Of a stretch of 64,000 nucleotides of DNA, positions 26,998 through 36,993 are shown one piece after another. The translations under genes were made by a program, and so were the position numbers. Source of the stretch: Leptospira selangorensis (GTDB lineage: Bacteria; Spirochaetota; Leptospiria; Leptospirales; Leptospiraceae); assembly GCF_004769405.1 (NCBI RefSeq), contig NZ_RQES01000005.1, positions 434,001 through 498,000 of the forward strand, read 5' to 3'. Under the pieces are notes generated by a model. That model had not been told where the DNA came from, did no database searches, and was given only the letters and a program-made list of their open reading frames with translations. How positions within the stretch are numbered: position 1 is the stretch's first letter; each line of letters begins with the position of its first letter.

Positions 26998-28266
26998 ATG
27001 GCTCCTCAAATCCGAAAAATTTCGGGAAAATTCCAAAACTCCAAAGGATCTTTTATAGGGACAGTGGAGTTGGATCCGAAAACAGGCCTTATACTTTCCA
27101 TCCAGAAAGATAAAGTATTACAATCTTCTAATGAAGAAGAACTGGAATTTGACCCGGACAAATTTACGATCTTTTCAGGTTTCGGTGATATTCATGTGCA
27201 TGCAAGAGAGGATGAATCCGGAAAACATAAATACAAAGAAGATTTTTTATCCGCTGGAAATGCTGCGATTAATGGAGGTGTGATCCATATTGCGGATATG
27301 CCTAATAATCCGATCCCTCCTACCGACGATATTACCTATTCCAAAAAGAGGGAACTCGCTGATCATTCTCCTGTCCGAATTACTTTATATGCAGGTATAG
27401 GTCCTCATACAAAACCTTTAAAAGCTCATGTTCCTTACAAGGCATTCATGGGTCCTTCTATTGGAGAATTATTCTTTTATTCTAATGAACAATTAGAAGA
27501 AACGATTCGTCATTACAAAGGTTGTAATATTAGTTTTCATTGCGAAGATCCTGAAATTTTAGAAAAAAGCCAGAACGAAACCTATCATGAGGATAGAAGG
27601 CCCGCTATTGCGGAAACTTTAGCTACAGACTTTGCACTCTATCTGATCGAAAAATACGAATTAGTCGGAAAGTTATGCCATTATTCTACGGAAGAAGGTC
27701 TGAAAAAAATCATAGATGCTCGTAAGAGAGGGGTCAAAGTAAAATGTGAAGTGACTCCGACTCATTTATATTTCGATAGAACCATGCTCACGGATGAAAA
27801 CCGTCATTGGTTCCAAATGAATCCACCTTTAAGAGGACCTGAAGATAAACACGCCTTGCTCCAAGGTGTCAAAGAAGGTTGGATCGATTTTTTAGCAACT
27901 GATCATGCCCCACATTCTATCGAAGAAAAACTAAAAGGTACATCCGGAATTTCTCAACTAGATACGTATTCTTTGTTTGTGACTTGGTTACATAAAACGG
28001 CAGGGATCTCTTTGGAAAAAATTTCGGAGATCTGTGCGGAGAATCCCGGAGATTTTGTGGCGGAGTTTTTACCTAAAGAATACGGAAAAGGTTTTGGAAA
28101 GATCGAAGAAGGTTATTGCGGAAGTTTTACTGTTTTAGATTTTCAAACTCCGACTACATTCAAAAAAGAAGATATAAAAAGTAAAAGTGGTTGGTCCCCT
28201 TTCGAAGGTGTTACTTTTCCTGGAAGTATAACTTCTGTTATTCACCTCGGAAAAAAGGTAAGGTAG
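26998..28266 (+). CDS. pyrC: Dihydroorotase (class I type amidohydrolase)
   Basis: The 422-residue protein has GDIHVHARE, the metal-binding HxH of the amidohydrolase superfamily, a histidine in SFHCED, EVTPTHLYF, and ATDHAPHS with the catalytic aspartate. This is the dihydroorotase pattern: cyclisation of carbamoyl-aspartate to dihydroorotate in pyrimidine synthesis. No carbamoyltransferase is adjacent. Its end overlaps the end of the convergent ogt by 29 bases. Related dihydropyrimidinase or allantoinase activity is less likely. Confidence 0.85.
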   Translation: MAPQIRKISGKFQNSKGSFIGTVELDPKTGLILSIQKDKVLQSSNEEELEFDPDKFTIFSGFGDIHVHAREDESGKHKYKEDFLSAGNAAINGGVIHIADMPNNPIPPTDDITYSKKRELADHSPVRITLYAGIGPHTKPLKAHVPYKAFMGPSIGELFFYSNEQLEETIRHYKGCNISFHCEDPEILEKSQNETYHEDRRPAIAETLATDFALYLIEKYELVGKLCHYSTEEGLKKIIDARKRGVKVKCEVTPTHLYFDRTMLTDENRHWFQMNPPLRGPEDKHALLQGVKEGWIDFLATDHAPHSIEEKLKGTSGISQLDTYSLFVTWLHKTAGISLEKISEICAENPGDFVAEFLPKEYGKGFGKIEEGYCGSFTVLDFQTPTTFKKEDIKSKSGWSPFEGVTFPGSITSVIHLGKKVR

Positions 28267-28774
28267 GAGAATCGGAGAACTTTTGCTCTAACTCAAGCAG
28301 GAACTTTTTTCTCCAAAGTCCGCCACCATATCCGGTTAGATCTCCACTTTTGCCAACGATCCTATGGCATGGGATCAAGATCGCGATCCGATTTTCTCCA
28401 TTTGCTTTTGCCACTGCACGGACTGCGTTTTTATCTCCGATCCGGATTGCCTGGGCCTCATAAGAATTTGTTTTTCCATAAATTACCGAATGTAGTGCCT
28501 CCCAGGCTTTTTTCTGAAAGTTAGTGCCTAAGACCACAAGGGGAATATCGAAGTCCTTTCTTTTACCTTGGAAGTATTCCTGAAGTTGTTCTTCTAACTG
28601 AGGGAAAAACTTACTTTTGCCGGGTTGGATATCCTCGCCGAAAACTTTTTTGAGCCGAGTGAGTTGGAGGTCCAACCTCTCTTTTTCGGTGAATTCCAAC
28701 AGGCAGATACCTTCTTCTACGGCACCCGCGAGAAGTATTCCTAAAGGGGTTTGGATTTCTTTACTGAGGATCAT
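28238..28774 (-). CDS. ogt: Methylated-DNA-[protein]-cysteine S-methyltransferase
   Basis: The 178-residue protein carries the active-site motif IPCHRIVG, whose cysteine accepts the methyl group from O6-methylguanine, and the preceding NRIAIL segment typical of Ogt/MGMT. It is a single-turnover DNA repair protein. It has no Ada-type regulatory domain. The 3' end overlaps the dihydroorotase gene on the other strand by 29 bases. Confidence 0.93.
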   Translation of the reverse strand: MILSKEIQTPLGILLAGAVEEGICLLEFTEKERLDLQLTRLKKVFGEDIQPGKSKFFPQLEEQLQEYFQGKRKDFDIPLVVLGTNFQKKAWEALHSVIYGKTNSYEAQAIRIGDKNAVRAVAKANGENRIAILIPCHRIVGKSGDLTGYGGGLWRKKFLLELEQKFSDSPTLPFFRGE

Positions 28775-28947
28775 TCTTTGCCTAAGTATAAAAGATTTTT
28801 TGAATTTAGCACAACCCGAAAATTGCTGTAAAATATCTTACTGCAAATCCTAAGATTTAATTAGAAGCCGACCTAAGCCCAATCACGGACTGAAACCGTT
28901 TTTGCCTAGTCTTACGTTAGCTTCGTCTAAGTAATGGAAAACAATAC

Positions 28948-29742
28948 ATGGATACCCAACTCAAAGATAAAACCGCATTAGTTACAGGATCAACCGCAGG
29001 GATCGGACTTGCAATCGCCACAGGCCTGGCGGCAGAAGGAGCACAGGTCATAATAAATGGTAGGACCAAGGCAAGAGTAGAAGAGGCAATCTCTATAATT
29101 CAGAAAAAGTTCCCTAAAGCAAATCTTCTAGGTGTAGAAGCGGATTTTTCCAGTAAGGAAGAAGTAAACAAAATCGCATCAAAGTTTCCTAATGTAGATA
29201 TTCTTGTGAATAATGTCGGGATTTTCGAGCCTAAAGATTTTGTAGATATCCCGGACGAAGATTGGATCCGGTTTTTCGAAGTGAATGTTCTTAGCGGAGT
29301 CAGACTTTCCAGAGCTTATTTACCTTCTATGCTTAAAAAGAATTGGGGAAGGATCTTATTTATATCCAGCGAGTCCGGGATACAGATCCCGAATGAAATG
29401 ATCCATTATGGAGTTACAAAAAGTGCCCAGATCTCTTTAGGCAGGGGAATTGCGGAACTTACAAAGGGAACCAATGTGACTGTGAATTCTATTCTACCGG
29501 GGCCGACTCGTTCCGAAGGTGTAGAAGGATTTCTGGAAGATCTTGCTAAACAACAAAACGTCTCCACTTCAACCGTAGAAAAAGAATTTTTCAAAAACGC
29601 AAGACCAACTTCTCTTCTACAAAGATTCGCAACAGTGGAAGAAGTAGCAAATCTCGCTGTTTATCTTTCTTCTCCACTTTCTTCCGCAACAAATGGTGCC
29701 GCACTTCGCGTGGATGGTGGAGTGGTTAAGTCTGCATTCTAA
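28948..29742 (+). CDS. Short-chain dehydrogenase/reductase (SDR)
   Basis: The cofactor motif TGSTAGIGLAIA, the NNVG segment, and the catalytic Ser and YxxxK in ISSESGIQIPNEMIHYGVTK are all present. At 264 residues it is a classical SDR. Substrate is unknown. One base separates its stop from the start of the LLM oxidoreductase gene, so they are very likely co-transcribed. Confidence 0.9.
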   Translation: MDTQLKDKTALVTGSTAGIGLAIATGLAAEGAQVIINGRTKARVEEAISIIQKKFPKANLLGVEADFSSKEEVNKIASKFPNVDILVNNVGIFEPKDFVDIPDEDWIRFFEVNVLSGVRLSRAYLPSMLKKNWGRILFISSESGIQIPNEMIHYGVTKSAQISLGRGIAELTKGTNVTVNSILPGPTRSEGVEGFLEDLAKQQNVSTSTVEKEFFKNARPTSLLQRFATVEEVANLAVYLSSPLSSATNGAALRVDGGVVKSAF

Positions 29743-29743
29743 T

Positions 29744-30754
29744 ATGATCCGATTAAGCGTTTTAGATCAGTCTCCAATTCGTAAAGGTGGGACCGCGAGC
29801 CAGGCGGTCCAGGAGACGATCGAACTTGCGAAACTTACTGATAGGCTTGGGTATCATAGGTATTGGGTTTCGGAACATCATAATATTCTGGGATTGGCAG
29901 GATCTTCTCCTGAGGTATTGATCTCGCATCTTGCCGGTGAAACAAAAGGAATTCGTATGGGTTCCGGCGGGATTATGCTTCCGAATCATAGCTCGCTTAA
30001 GGTGGCCGAAAATTTTAGGATGCTCGAGACTTTATTTCCAGGAAGAATAGATCTGGGACTCGGCAGGGCTCCCGGTGGGGATCGACTAACAGCAGCTATA
30101 TTGAATCCTTCCAATAGTTTTGTTCAAAATGATTTTATCCAACAATTGATGGACCTGCGAGACTTCTTGACGGACAACGCGGAACCTGATTCTATTCAGG
30201 AGAAGGTAAAAGCGATCCCAGTTGCAGAAACCTGTCCTGAACTTTGGATTTTAACTTCCAGCGGAGAAAGCGCTTTGATTGCAGCTCATTTTGGAATGGC
30301 TCTATCTTTTGCTCAGTTCATTAATCCAACCGGAGGATATGCGAGTATCCAGGCTTACAAAGAAAGATTTCAACCTTCCGAAGCTCTTCCAATTCCTCAT
30401 GCAAGCGTGGGAATATTCGTATTATGCGCGGATACAAAAGAGAAGGCAGAAGAACTGCAAGCCGTAATGGACAGACAACTTTTAAATATTGAAAAAGGAA
30501 TTAGCGAGGGTATACTTTCTTACGAAGAAATTAAACCGTACGTGTATTCAGATATGGAAAGAGTCAGATTATTACATAATCGAGGGAGAATGATTGTAGG
30601 AACTCCTGATACGGTTAAAAAAAGGATTTTAGATCTGACCGGGGAATATGGGATTGATGAAGTAGTGGTTTCTACGATCACTTATGACTTTAAAGACAGG
30701 GTTCGTTCTTACGAACTTTTGGCAGAAGCATTCGAATTGGAAAATAGATTATAA
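29744..30754 (+). CDS. Luciferase-like (LLM class) flavin-dependent oxidoreductase
   Basis: The N-terminal SVLDQSPIRKGG and the EHHN segment are typical of the luciferase-like monooxygenases of the MsnO8/YhbW group, which use FMNH2 or F420. The start is ATG 29744, one base after the SDR stop; an open frame 17 codons longer overlaps the SDR gene and is not needed. The protein has 336 residues. A strong terminator follows. The pairing with an SDR may indicate shared redox metabolism (inference). Confidence 0.9.
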   Translation: MIRLSVLDQSPIRKGGTASQAVQETIELAKLTDRLGYHRYWVSEHHNILGLAGSSPEVLISHLAGETKGIRMGSGGIMLPNHSSLKVAENFRMLETLFPGRIDLGLGRAPGGDRLTAAILNPSNSFVQNDFIQQLMDLRDFLTDNAEPDSIQEKVKAIPVAETCPELWILTSSGESALIAAHFGMALSFAQFINPTGGYASIQAYKERFQPSEALPIPHASVGIFVLCADTKEKAEELQAVMDRQLLNIEKGISEGILSYEEIKPYVYSDMERVRLLHNRGRMIVGTPDTVKKRILDLTGEYGIDEVVVSTITYDFKDRVRSYELLAEAFELENRL

Positions 30755-30781
30755 AAGCGTAAACTAGGGAAGTGAGAACTG

Positions 30782-30820
30782 GACTAGGTCCTGCAAACCA
30801 AGCGGGACCTAGTCTTTTTT
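30782..30820 (+). terminator. Rho-independent terminator of the SDR/LLM operon
   Basis: A perfect 10-base stem (GACTAGGTCC / GGACCTAGTC) with a 13-base loop is followed by six T. The T-run is on the plus strand only, so it serves the rightward operon and not the thiolase gene. Confidence 0.92.
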
Positions 30821-30821
30821 A

Positions 30822-32003
<1,182 letters not shown>

Positions 32004-32097
32004 TTTTCCAGTCCTAAAAATATTAACATTACGCAGTCAATAACTGCAGATCAATACGGTGTACTACCATTCCAATTTACATCGTTTCCGAGTCATA

Positions 32098-34125
32098 CTA
32101 TTTTAATTCGAATTCAGGGCAATCAATGGAGAAGGGGACTTCTTTCCCTTCTTTATTAATATAGAAGGAGGAATGTTTCAGTCTATAAACTCCTGGAGGA
32201 TCATTCTTATCCGTTTCCCAAACTAGTCGAATCTTATCATCAAACAAAGGTAAGAAAGATTTTTTATAATAGAATTTAGTGGCCCAGCTGGAGTCCGTAT
32301 AAACGGTAATCCATTTGTCTCCTTCTTTCTTCTCCACATCGAAATAGGATTTTTGTTTCGGATAAGAGATGTTCGGATTTACGGAACTTACTTCACAAAA
32401 AACGGTTTCTCCTATCTTTGCGATATTCTCATTTGGAGTTTTGATTTTAGGTTCGAAAGAAGAGATCTTATCTCTATGAGGAACGTCAGTGCCTATAACT
32501 GTAGAACTCAGATCTTTAGGGAATGTTCCTTGGTTACTTGCCTTGTTTTGTAAAAGATCATTTGCAAGTCTGTGATATTCTTGTCTAAAAAGGTCTAAAC
32601 TAAAAGGTCCGTGAAGAGTATGACCGCCTTCGTATTGCTGGGTAGAATATTCTTCCTTAGTTGTGATATATCCTGCAAAATCGTTAGTCAGTCCTGAAAG
32701 AGCTATTTCTTTGATCTTAGGTCCTAAAACTTTTTTGACTGTTTCTTTCATTCTTCTACTGGACATCGTAGTTACTTCATTAGGTGAAACGATCAAAGCA
32801 AAATCACCTATTGTGGCGAGTCCCAAAGGAAGAATTTGAGAAAGAGACGGATCGGGTTTTGTTTCTCCCATTGGAAATAGGATTGCTTTAGGTTTTTGGC
32901 AGACTCTTAATTCATCACTTGGAGCTTGGAGTAATCTTGCAGCTAACCAATCAATATAGAATTTTCTATCATCGTCCTTCATTCCTTCATGGAAAAGCCA
33001 ATGCCCACCACCTTCTTCCGTAGAACCGGCCGCTAAAGCATATCCGTATGCGGACAAACAAGTTTTTTCGTCTTTTCCTGTTTCCGAAAATTCCTTACGA
33101 ACGATCGAGTTCGGCATATCTATAAAAGATTGAGTATAATTGAGACCCGAAGGTAAAACTCTAAGATTGTCATCATTTAATATCTTAGAACTCGCAAGAT
33201 ATTGTCTTTCTCCAATGATCTTCGTACTCTCGAACATATCTTTTCCAGGACCGGTATTATTCAGATTTAGATTGGGAGTTACATCTCCCTCGTTTGCTTG
33301 AGCAAAGATCGCTATAAAATCTTTTTGTCCTCTTTTTGACGCCTCGAATTCCGAAAGATAAGAAGCATACCCTTTGTTATCGGTTGATACCAAATGATTA
33401 TCGAAAGTCATACTAGTTGTATGCACACCGAACCAATTCACAATCCCGATCACACCTCTTCTGGTATTTACAGAGATTTGGATCATAGTTTTATCAGTAT
33501 CGGAATTATATTTATCTCTTTCTGCTTTTGGATTTGCTTGGTAGGCCACTAAGGAACGGTTTACTCCGGCTCCTTCTACAGTGGCACTTCCTATCAATAA
33601 CTGAGCTATTTCTTTTTTGGAATACGCCTCTTTGATTGCTTGGAAGATACCGTTTGTGATTACTGAATAGTATTCCGGGAAAAACTTGGTAGTATATATT
33701 GAATTTTGAATATAATGGAAGAATCCAGCCGGAGCACTATGAGTATGAGAAGCGTTTAAGAGAACATTTGCTAAATTAAAATTAGGATCTACTTCCTTTT
33801 TCAATCGAGCTACTACGTCTCTTTGGACCTCATGAGGAACTCCGCCTAATTCAGCAGTCACATAGGCCAATACATTTCCGCTCTTAGGATCTTTGATGAC
33901 CAGGACTCTTGCGAACTGCCGGAGATGTATACCTTCTCCCTTTTGACCTTCTTGTGCATAACCCCAGAACATGATCCCGGTTGGAGGTCCTGTGATATCT
34001 ACTTTAGACATTCCTGCCTCGAAATTAAAATCTTTAATCTGAGGTTTGGCAGTTCCGGAAAATGCAGAACCGGAAAAGAATAAAAACAAGAAAGGAAGAA
34101 TAATCGCTAAACGGAATTTCTTCAT
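32098..34125 (-). CDS. Neutral/alkaline ceramidase family protein (exported)
   Basis: A signal peptide (LAIILPFLFLFFSGSAFSG) is followed by a full-length neutral ceramidase: AGMSKVDITGPP, NASHTHSAPAGFF (zinc-binding histidines), GVHTTSM and ANEGDVTPN, with the C-terminal Ig-like domain. The family cleaves the amide bond of ceramides, usually outside the cell or on its surface. The catalytic nucleophile is normally Ser in GDVSPN; here it is Thr283. Because Leptospira are thought not to make sphingolipids, host ceramide is a possible substrate (inference). Confidence 0.9.
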   Translation of the reverse strand: MKKFRLAIILPFLFLFFSGSAFSGTAKPQIKDFNFEAGMSKVDITGPPTGIMFWGYAQEGQKGEGIHLRQFARVLVIKDPKSGNVLAYVTAELGGVPHEVQRDVVARLKKEVDPNFNLANVLLNASHTHSAPAGFFHYIQNSIYTTKFFPEYYSVITNGIFQAIKEAYSKKEIAQLLIGSATVEGAGVNRSLVAYQANPKAERDKYNSDTDKTMIQISVNTRRGVIGIVNWFGVHTTSMTFDNHLVSTDNKGYASYLSEFEASKRGQKDFIAIFAQANEGDVTPNLNLNNTGPGKDMFESTKIIGERQYLASSKILNDDNLRVLPSGLNYTQSFIDMPNSIVRKEFSETGKDEKTCLSAYGYALAAGSTEEGGGHWLFHEGMKDDDRKFYIDWLAARLLQAPSDELRVCQKPKAILFPMGETKPDPSLSQILPLGLATIGDFALIVSPNEVTTMSSRRMKETVKKVLGPKIKEIALSGLTNDFAGYITTKEEYSTQQYEGGHTLHGPFSLDLFRQEYHRLANDLLQNKASNQGTFPKDLSSTVIGTDVPHRDKISSFEPKIKTPNENIAKIGETVFCEVSSVNPNISYPKQKSYFDVEKKEGDKWITVYTDSSWATKFYYKKSFLPLFDDKIRLVWETDKNDPPGVYRLKHSSFYINKEGKEVPFSIDCPEFELK

Positions 34126-34180
34126 AGCAGGACTCCTTGCGGATTTATATATAGTATTTTATTAAATTTGAATATTCAGC

Positions 34181-34933
34181 TTATTCTACATTTTCCGCAA
34201 CGGGGAAGGTGAGATGAAAAGGAGAAGCTCCTATTCCTGTTTTCATTCCTCCACCTTTGATAAAGTCTGGAAAAATAGTTTCATCAGACCAAACGGATTC
34301 TATCCTTGCGAACTTTCCTTTGCCTGTGCCTATAAATGCAGTACTTAGTTTGGATCCATCTTCCGCTTTTTGTAAAAGAACGTAGGGAAGAATAGAAGTG
34401 CTTACTGGAAAATTAAAACCTAATGTTCGGATCTTAATTTTGAAAAAGGTTTTTCCGTCTCTGGAAACTTCTACCTTTGTTATTGAACCTTCTTTTTTCC
34501 AAACGAAGTCTGCTCTTTCTTTTGGGATGGCCCAGTTACGAATTCCTTCGTCTACGGAAGTTTGGCTAGATACAAAAATGCGGGTGATCCTTTTATAATT
34601 TGTATCCTTGTGTTCGAAATTTCCCGGGATATATAAAAGTTCGTAATAAGGTCCGACATCGGATCTTTCGTAGTTCACTAACATCAAAGAACCAAGTCCT
34701 CCTTTATAGGATTTACGATCTTCTTCATCCAAAAATGCCATTTCCGAATTGTAGGACTTCCTACCGAATAATGGGAACAGGAACCCTTCTCCTGTTAATG
34801 ACCAAGGAGCTGGAAAATGTCTCTTAGGGGATTGGGTTTTGCTCTTAGTATTTGTGGCTTTTTTAGGGGAATGTTGTGTGGTTTTTGAGGCTTTGGTCTT
34901 TGGTTTAACCTTGGAAGAGGCGGTTGCTTTCAT
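34181..34933 (-). CDS. Acetoacetate-decarboxylase-like protein
   Basis: The 250-residue protein has a basic, low-complexity N-terminal 40 residues (K, S, T, P) and then an ADC-like beta-cone domain: GPYYELLYIPG, ITRIFVSSQTSVDEGIRNW and IPKERADF follow the pattern of that superfamily. I could not place the Schiff-base lysine with confidence, so decarboxylase activity is open. It is divergent from a TetR gene across a 159-base gap and may be controlled by it. Confidence 0.65.
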   Translation of the reverse strand: MKATASSKVKPKTKASKTTQHSPKKATNTKSKTQSPKRHFPAPWSLTGEGFLFPLFGRKSYNSEMAFLDEEDRKSYKGGLGSLMLVNYERSDVGPYYELLYIPGNFEHKDTNYKRITRIFVSSQTSVDEGIRNWAIPKERADFVWKKEGSITKVEVSRDGKTFFKIKIRTLGFNFPVSTSILPYVLLQKAEDGSKLSTAFIGTGKGKFARIESVWSDETIFPDFIKGGGMKTGIGASPFHLTFPVAENVE

Positions 34934-34962
34934 TCTAGGGGTCCGTTTCTATCTTTTTTGTA

Positions 34963-35078
34963 TCCTATACTAGGAAAATCCCCAAATTTGAAAAGGAAAC
35001 TCTTGAACATCCTGCCTATTTTTGGGATAACTGGACAATGGGGACGATATTCGAGCCGTTCTCGGCTTTCGATTGTCC
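34963..35078. promoter_or_regulatory. Divergent regulatory region with several inverted repeats
   Basis: The gap between the ADC-like gene and tetR holds the perfect palindrome TCCTA-TAC-TAGGA (34963-34975). Further on, GGACAAT (35033-35039) and ATTGTCC (35072-35078) enclose a small AGCCG-TTCT-CGGCT hairpin (35054-35067). Any of these could be the TetR operator; which one is not decidable by eye. Confidence 0.4.
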
Positions 35079-35092
35079 TGAAGGCAAAAATT

Positions 35093-35710
35093 ATGACTGC
35101 AGTAGCTGCTCCGCGTCCTAGAAGGCGCACTAGAAATAGTTTAAATAAAGAATCCATCGTCCAGGCGGCTTTGGATATATTGAACGAAGAAGGAATTGAT
35201 GGGCTTTCCATGAGAAGGATCGCTGAGAAGTTGGATTGTAGTGTTGCAAGTCCATATTCTCACTTCAAAAGCCAACAAGATATTATCAAAATTATCATTT
35301 CCCAGGGAGAAGCTCAGTTAACCGAAACCCTAAGAGCTTCTAGACTGAACGGAAAAAATGCCTACGAAAAATTGACCCTGATCGCAAGGGCTTATTACGA
35401 TTTTTCCGGAAATAACCAAGAACTACATAAGGTAATGTTCAATACGGTTCATGGCCATATGCATAGGAAAGCATTCCCTAAACTTCCTACCAGTTACCGG
35501 GTATTTTTGGAAACCATCCGAGCGGGCGTTAGATCGGGAGAATTCAAGATCAAAGAAGAAGATTATCCTTCTCTCGCGAGAACAATGTATTCCTGGATGT
35601 ATGGGATCATCGTTTTGGATATGACTGGAATGTTGAAAAAAAGAGGGATTGGCGATCCTCTGGACGAAGGCTTTTTATTTTTCCGTAAAATTCTTTTAGA
35701 TAAAGAATGA
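35093..35710 (+). CDS. TetR-family transcriptional regulator
   Basis: The N-terminal helix-turn-helix region (SIVQAALDILNEEGIDGLSM ... CSVASPYSHFKSQQDI) is TetR-like, and the C-terminal ligand domain has a TetR_C_33-like pattern. ATG 35093 (205 residues) is preferred over a 45-codon longer frame that runs through the regulatory region. Its stop overlaps the start of the alpha/beta hydrolase gene (ATGA), so the two are translated together, and the ADC-like gene is divergent. Confidence 0.88.
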   Translation: MTAVAAPRPRRRTRNSLNKESIVQAALDILNEEGIDGLSMRRIAEKLDCSVASPYSHFKSQQDIIKIIISQGEAQLTETLRASRLNGKNAYEKLTLIARAYYDFSGNNQELHKVMFNTVHGHMHRKAFPKLPTSYRVFLETIRAGVRSGEFKIKEEDYPSLARTMYSWMYGIIVLDMTGMLKKRGIGDPLDEGFLFFRKILLDKE

Positions 35711-36627
35711 AAAAGAAATATGTCCTCTCCTTAGCGGTAATTGTACTCATCGTACTTACCGCATTACCATTCGTACGTTCTAGAGAAAAAATCGAATTAA
35801 ACGAATCGATCCGTTCCGGAGTCTCCGGGCAATTTGCGGAACTCCCTTTGGGTTGGACTCATTATGAATTATCCGGACCCGAAAAAGGAAATCTTGTAGT
35901 TTTAGTTCATGGATTTTCTACTCCATATTTTATCTGGGATCCGGTTCAAAAATCACTTACGGATGCTGGTTTCCGAGTTTTACGTTTTGATCTATATGGT
36001 AGAGGTTATTCAGACAGACCTGATACAGTTTATAATCTGGACCTGTTTACCGCACAGATCTCAGATCTATTGAATTTTCTGCATATAGATGATTCTTTCG
36101 ATATAATGGGGCTTTCCATGGGTGGCCCAATAGTCGCTCATTACGTTTCTAAATATCCTGATAGAATTAAAAAAGTAGTTTTAGTAGATCCTTTTACCTC
36201 AAAGACGAATACATTTCCTCTCACTGTCCCTTTGATCGGAGAATATTTAAACTCTACAGTTTATATTCCTTCTTTGCCTAAGGGGATCTCTGCCGATTTT
36301 GTGGACCCTTCTAAGGTTCCTAACGGCTGGGTGGAGAATTACGAGACTCAGCTTAGCTTTAAAGGTTTTGGAAGAGCTATTCTCTCCACAATCCGAAATA
36401 TTATTTCTTTCGATCCTAAACCTGAATTTGAAAGTTTGGCCTTAACTAAAAAGCAAGTGTTGGTTTTTTGGGGAGATCAGGACCATACTACTCCTTTAGA
36501 AAAAGGAGAATATGTGAAGGAACTTTTGAAAGCCGAATTCGTTTTGGTGAAAGATGCGGGACATTTACCTCATATAGAAAAGCCGGATATAGTTCTTCCG
36601 GCCATCTCTAAGTTTTTATCTAAGTAA
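35707..36627 (+). CDS. Membrane-anchored alpha/beta hydrolase
   Basis: An N-terminal hydrophobic segment (YVLSLAVIVLIVLTALPFV) is a signal or anchor. The fold follows with the oxyanion segment VHGFSTP, nucleophile elbow GLSMGG, acid in WGDQDHTTP and histidine in DAGHLPH. The triad is complete, so it should be active on an ester or amide; the substrate is unknown. It overlaps the TetR stop by four bases and is probably part of that regulon. Confidence 0.88.
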   Translation: MKKKYVLSLAVIVLIVLTALPFVRSREKIELNESIRSGVSGQFAELPLGWTHYELSGPEKGNLVVLVHGFSTPYFIWDPVQKSLTDAGFRVLRFDLYGRGYSDRPDTVYNLDLFTAQISDLLNFLHIDDSFDIMGLSMGGPIVAHYVSKYPDRIKKVVLVDPFTSKTNTFPLTVPLIGEYLNSTVYIPSLPKGISADFVDPSKVPNGWVENYETQLSFKGFGRAILSTIRNIISFDPKPEFESLALTKKQVLVFWGDQDHTTPLEKGEYVKELLKAEFVLVKDAGHLPHIEKPDIVLPAISKFLSK

Positions 36628-36638
36628 ATGATAAATTC

Positions 36639-36974
36639 TTAATATTTAGCTAAAGAAGGGTCCACTTCGTCGGAATACAAAAGGATCCCGCCTTCCAAGT
36701 TAAATACTTTGGAGAATCCTGTGGATTTTAAAACTCCGCAGGCATTTGCAGATCTCGCTCCGGAACGGCAATATACTATAATTTCTTTTCCGGAAGATTT
36801 CCAAGAATCCAATTCTCCGATACGAGCGGGTAATTCAGCAACCGGGATCAAAAGGTCAGTTCCGTCAATAGTGCTAATCTCTTGTTCGTTCGGATTACGC
36901 ACATCCAGAAGGTAAAAATCATCGCTTCCTGATTTTCTGGCATCTAATCTGTTTTTTAATTCTTTCGGATTCAT
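36639..36974 (-). CDS. Rhodanese-domain sulfurtransferase
   Basis: The 111-residue single-domain protein has LLDVRNPNEQEIS and the active-site loop IVYCRSGARS, whose cysteine carries the persulphide. Such small rhodaneses move sulfur in the cytoplasm, for example in tRNA thiolation or detoxification. It lies 19 bases downstream of the ABC-F gene on the same strand. Confidence 0.9.
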   Translation of the reverse strand: MNPKELKNRLDARKSGSDDFYLLDVRNPNEQEISTIDGTDLLIPVAELPARIGELDSWKSSGKEIIVYCRSGARSANACGVLKSTGFSKVFNLEGGILLYSDEVDPSLAKY

Positions 36975-36993
36975 TCAGTCTCCTTATGGATCG

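Noticed and set aside
28238..28266. Overlap of dihydroorotase and ogt ends as a regulatory antisense arrangement
   Set aside because: Short tail-to-tail overlaps are common in compact genomes; nothing else supports regulation.
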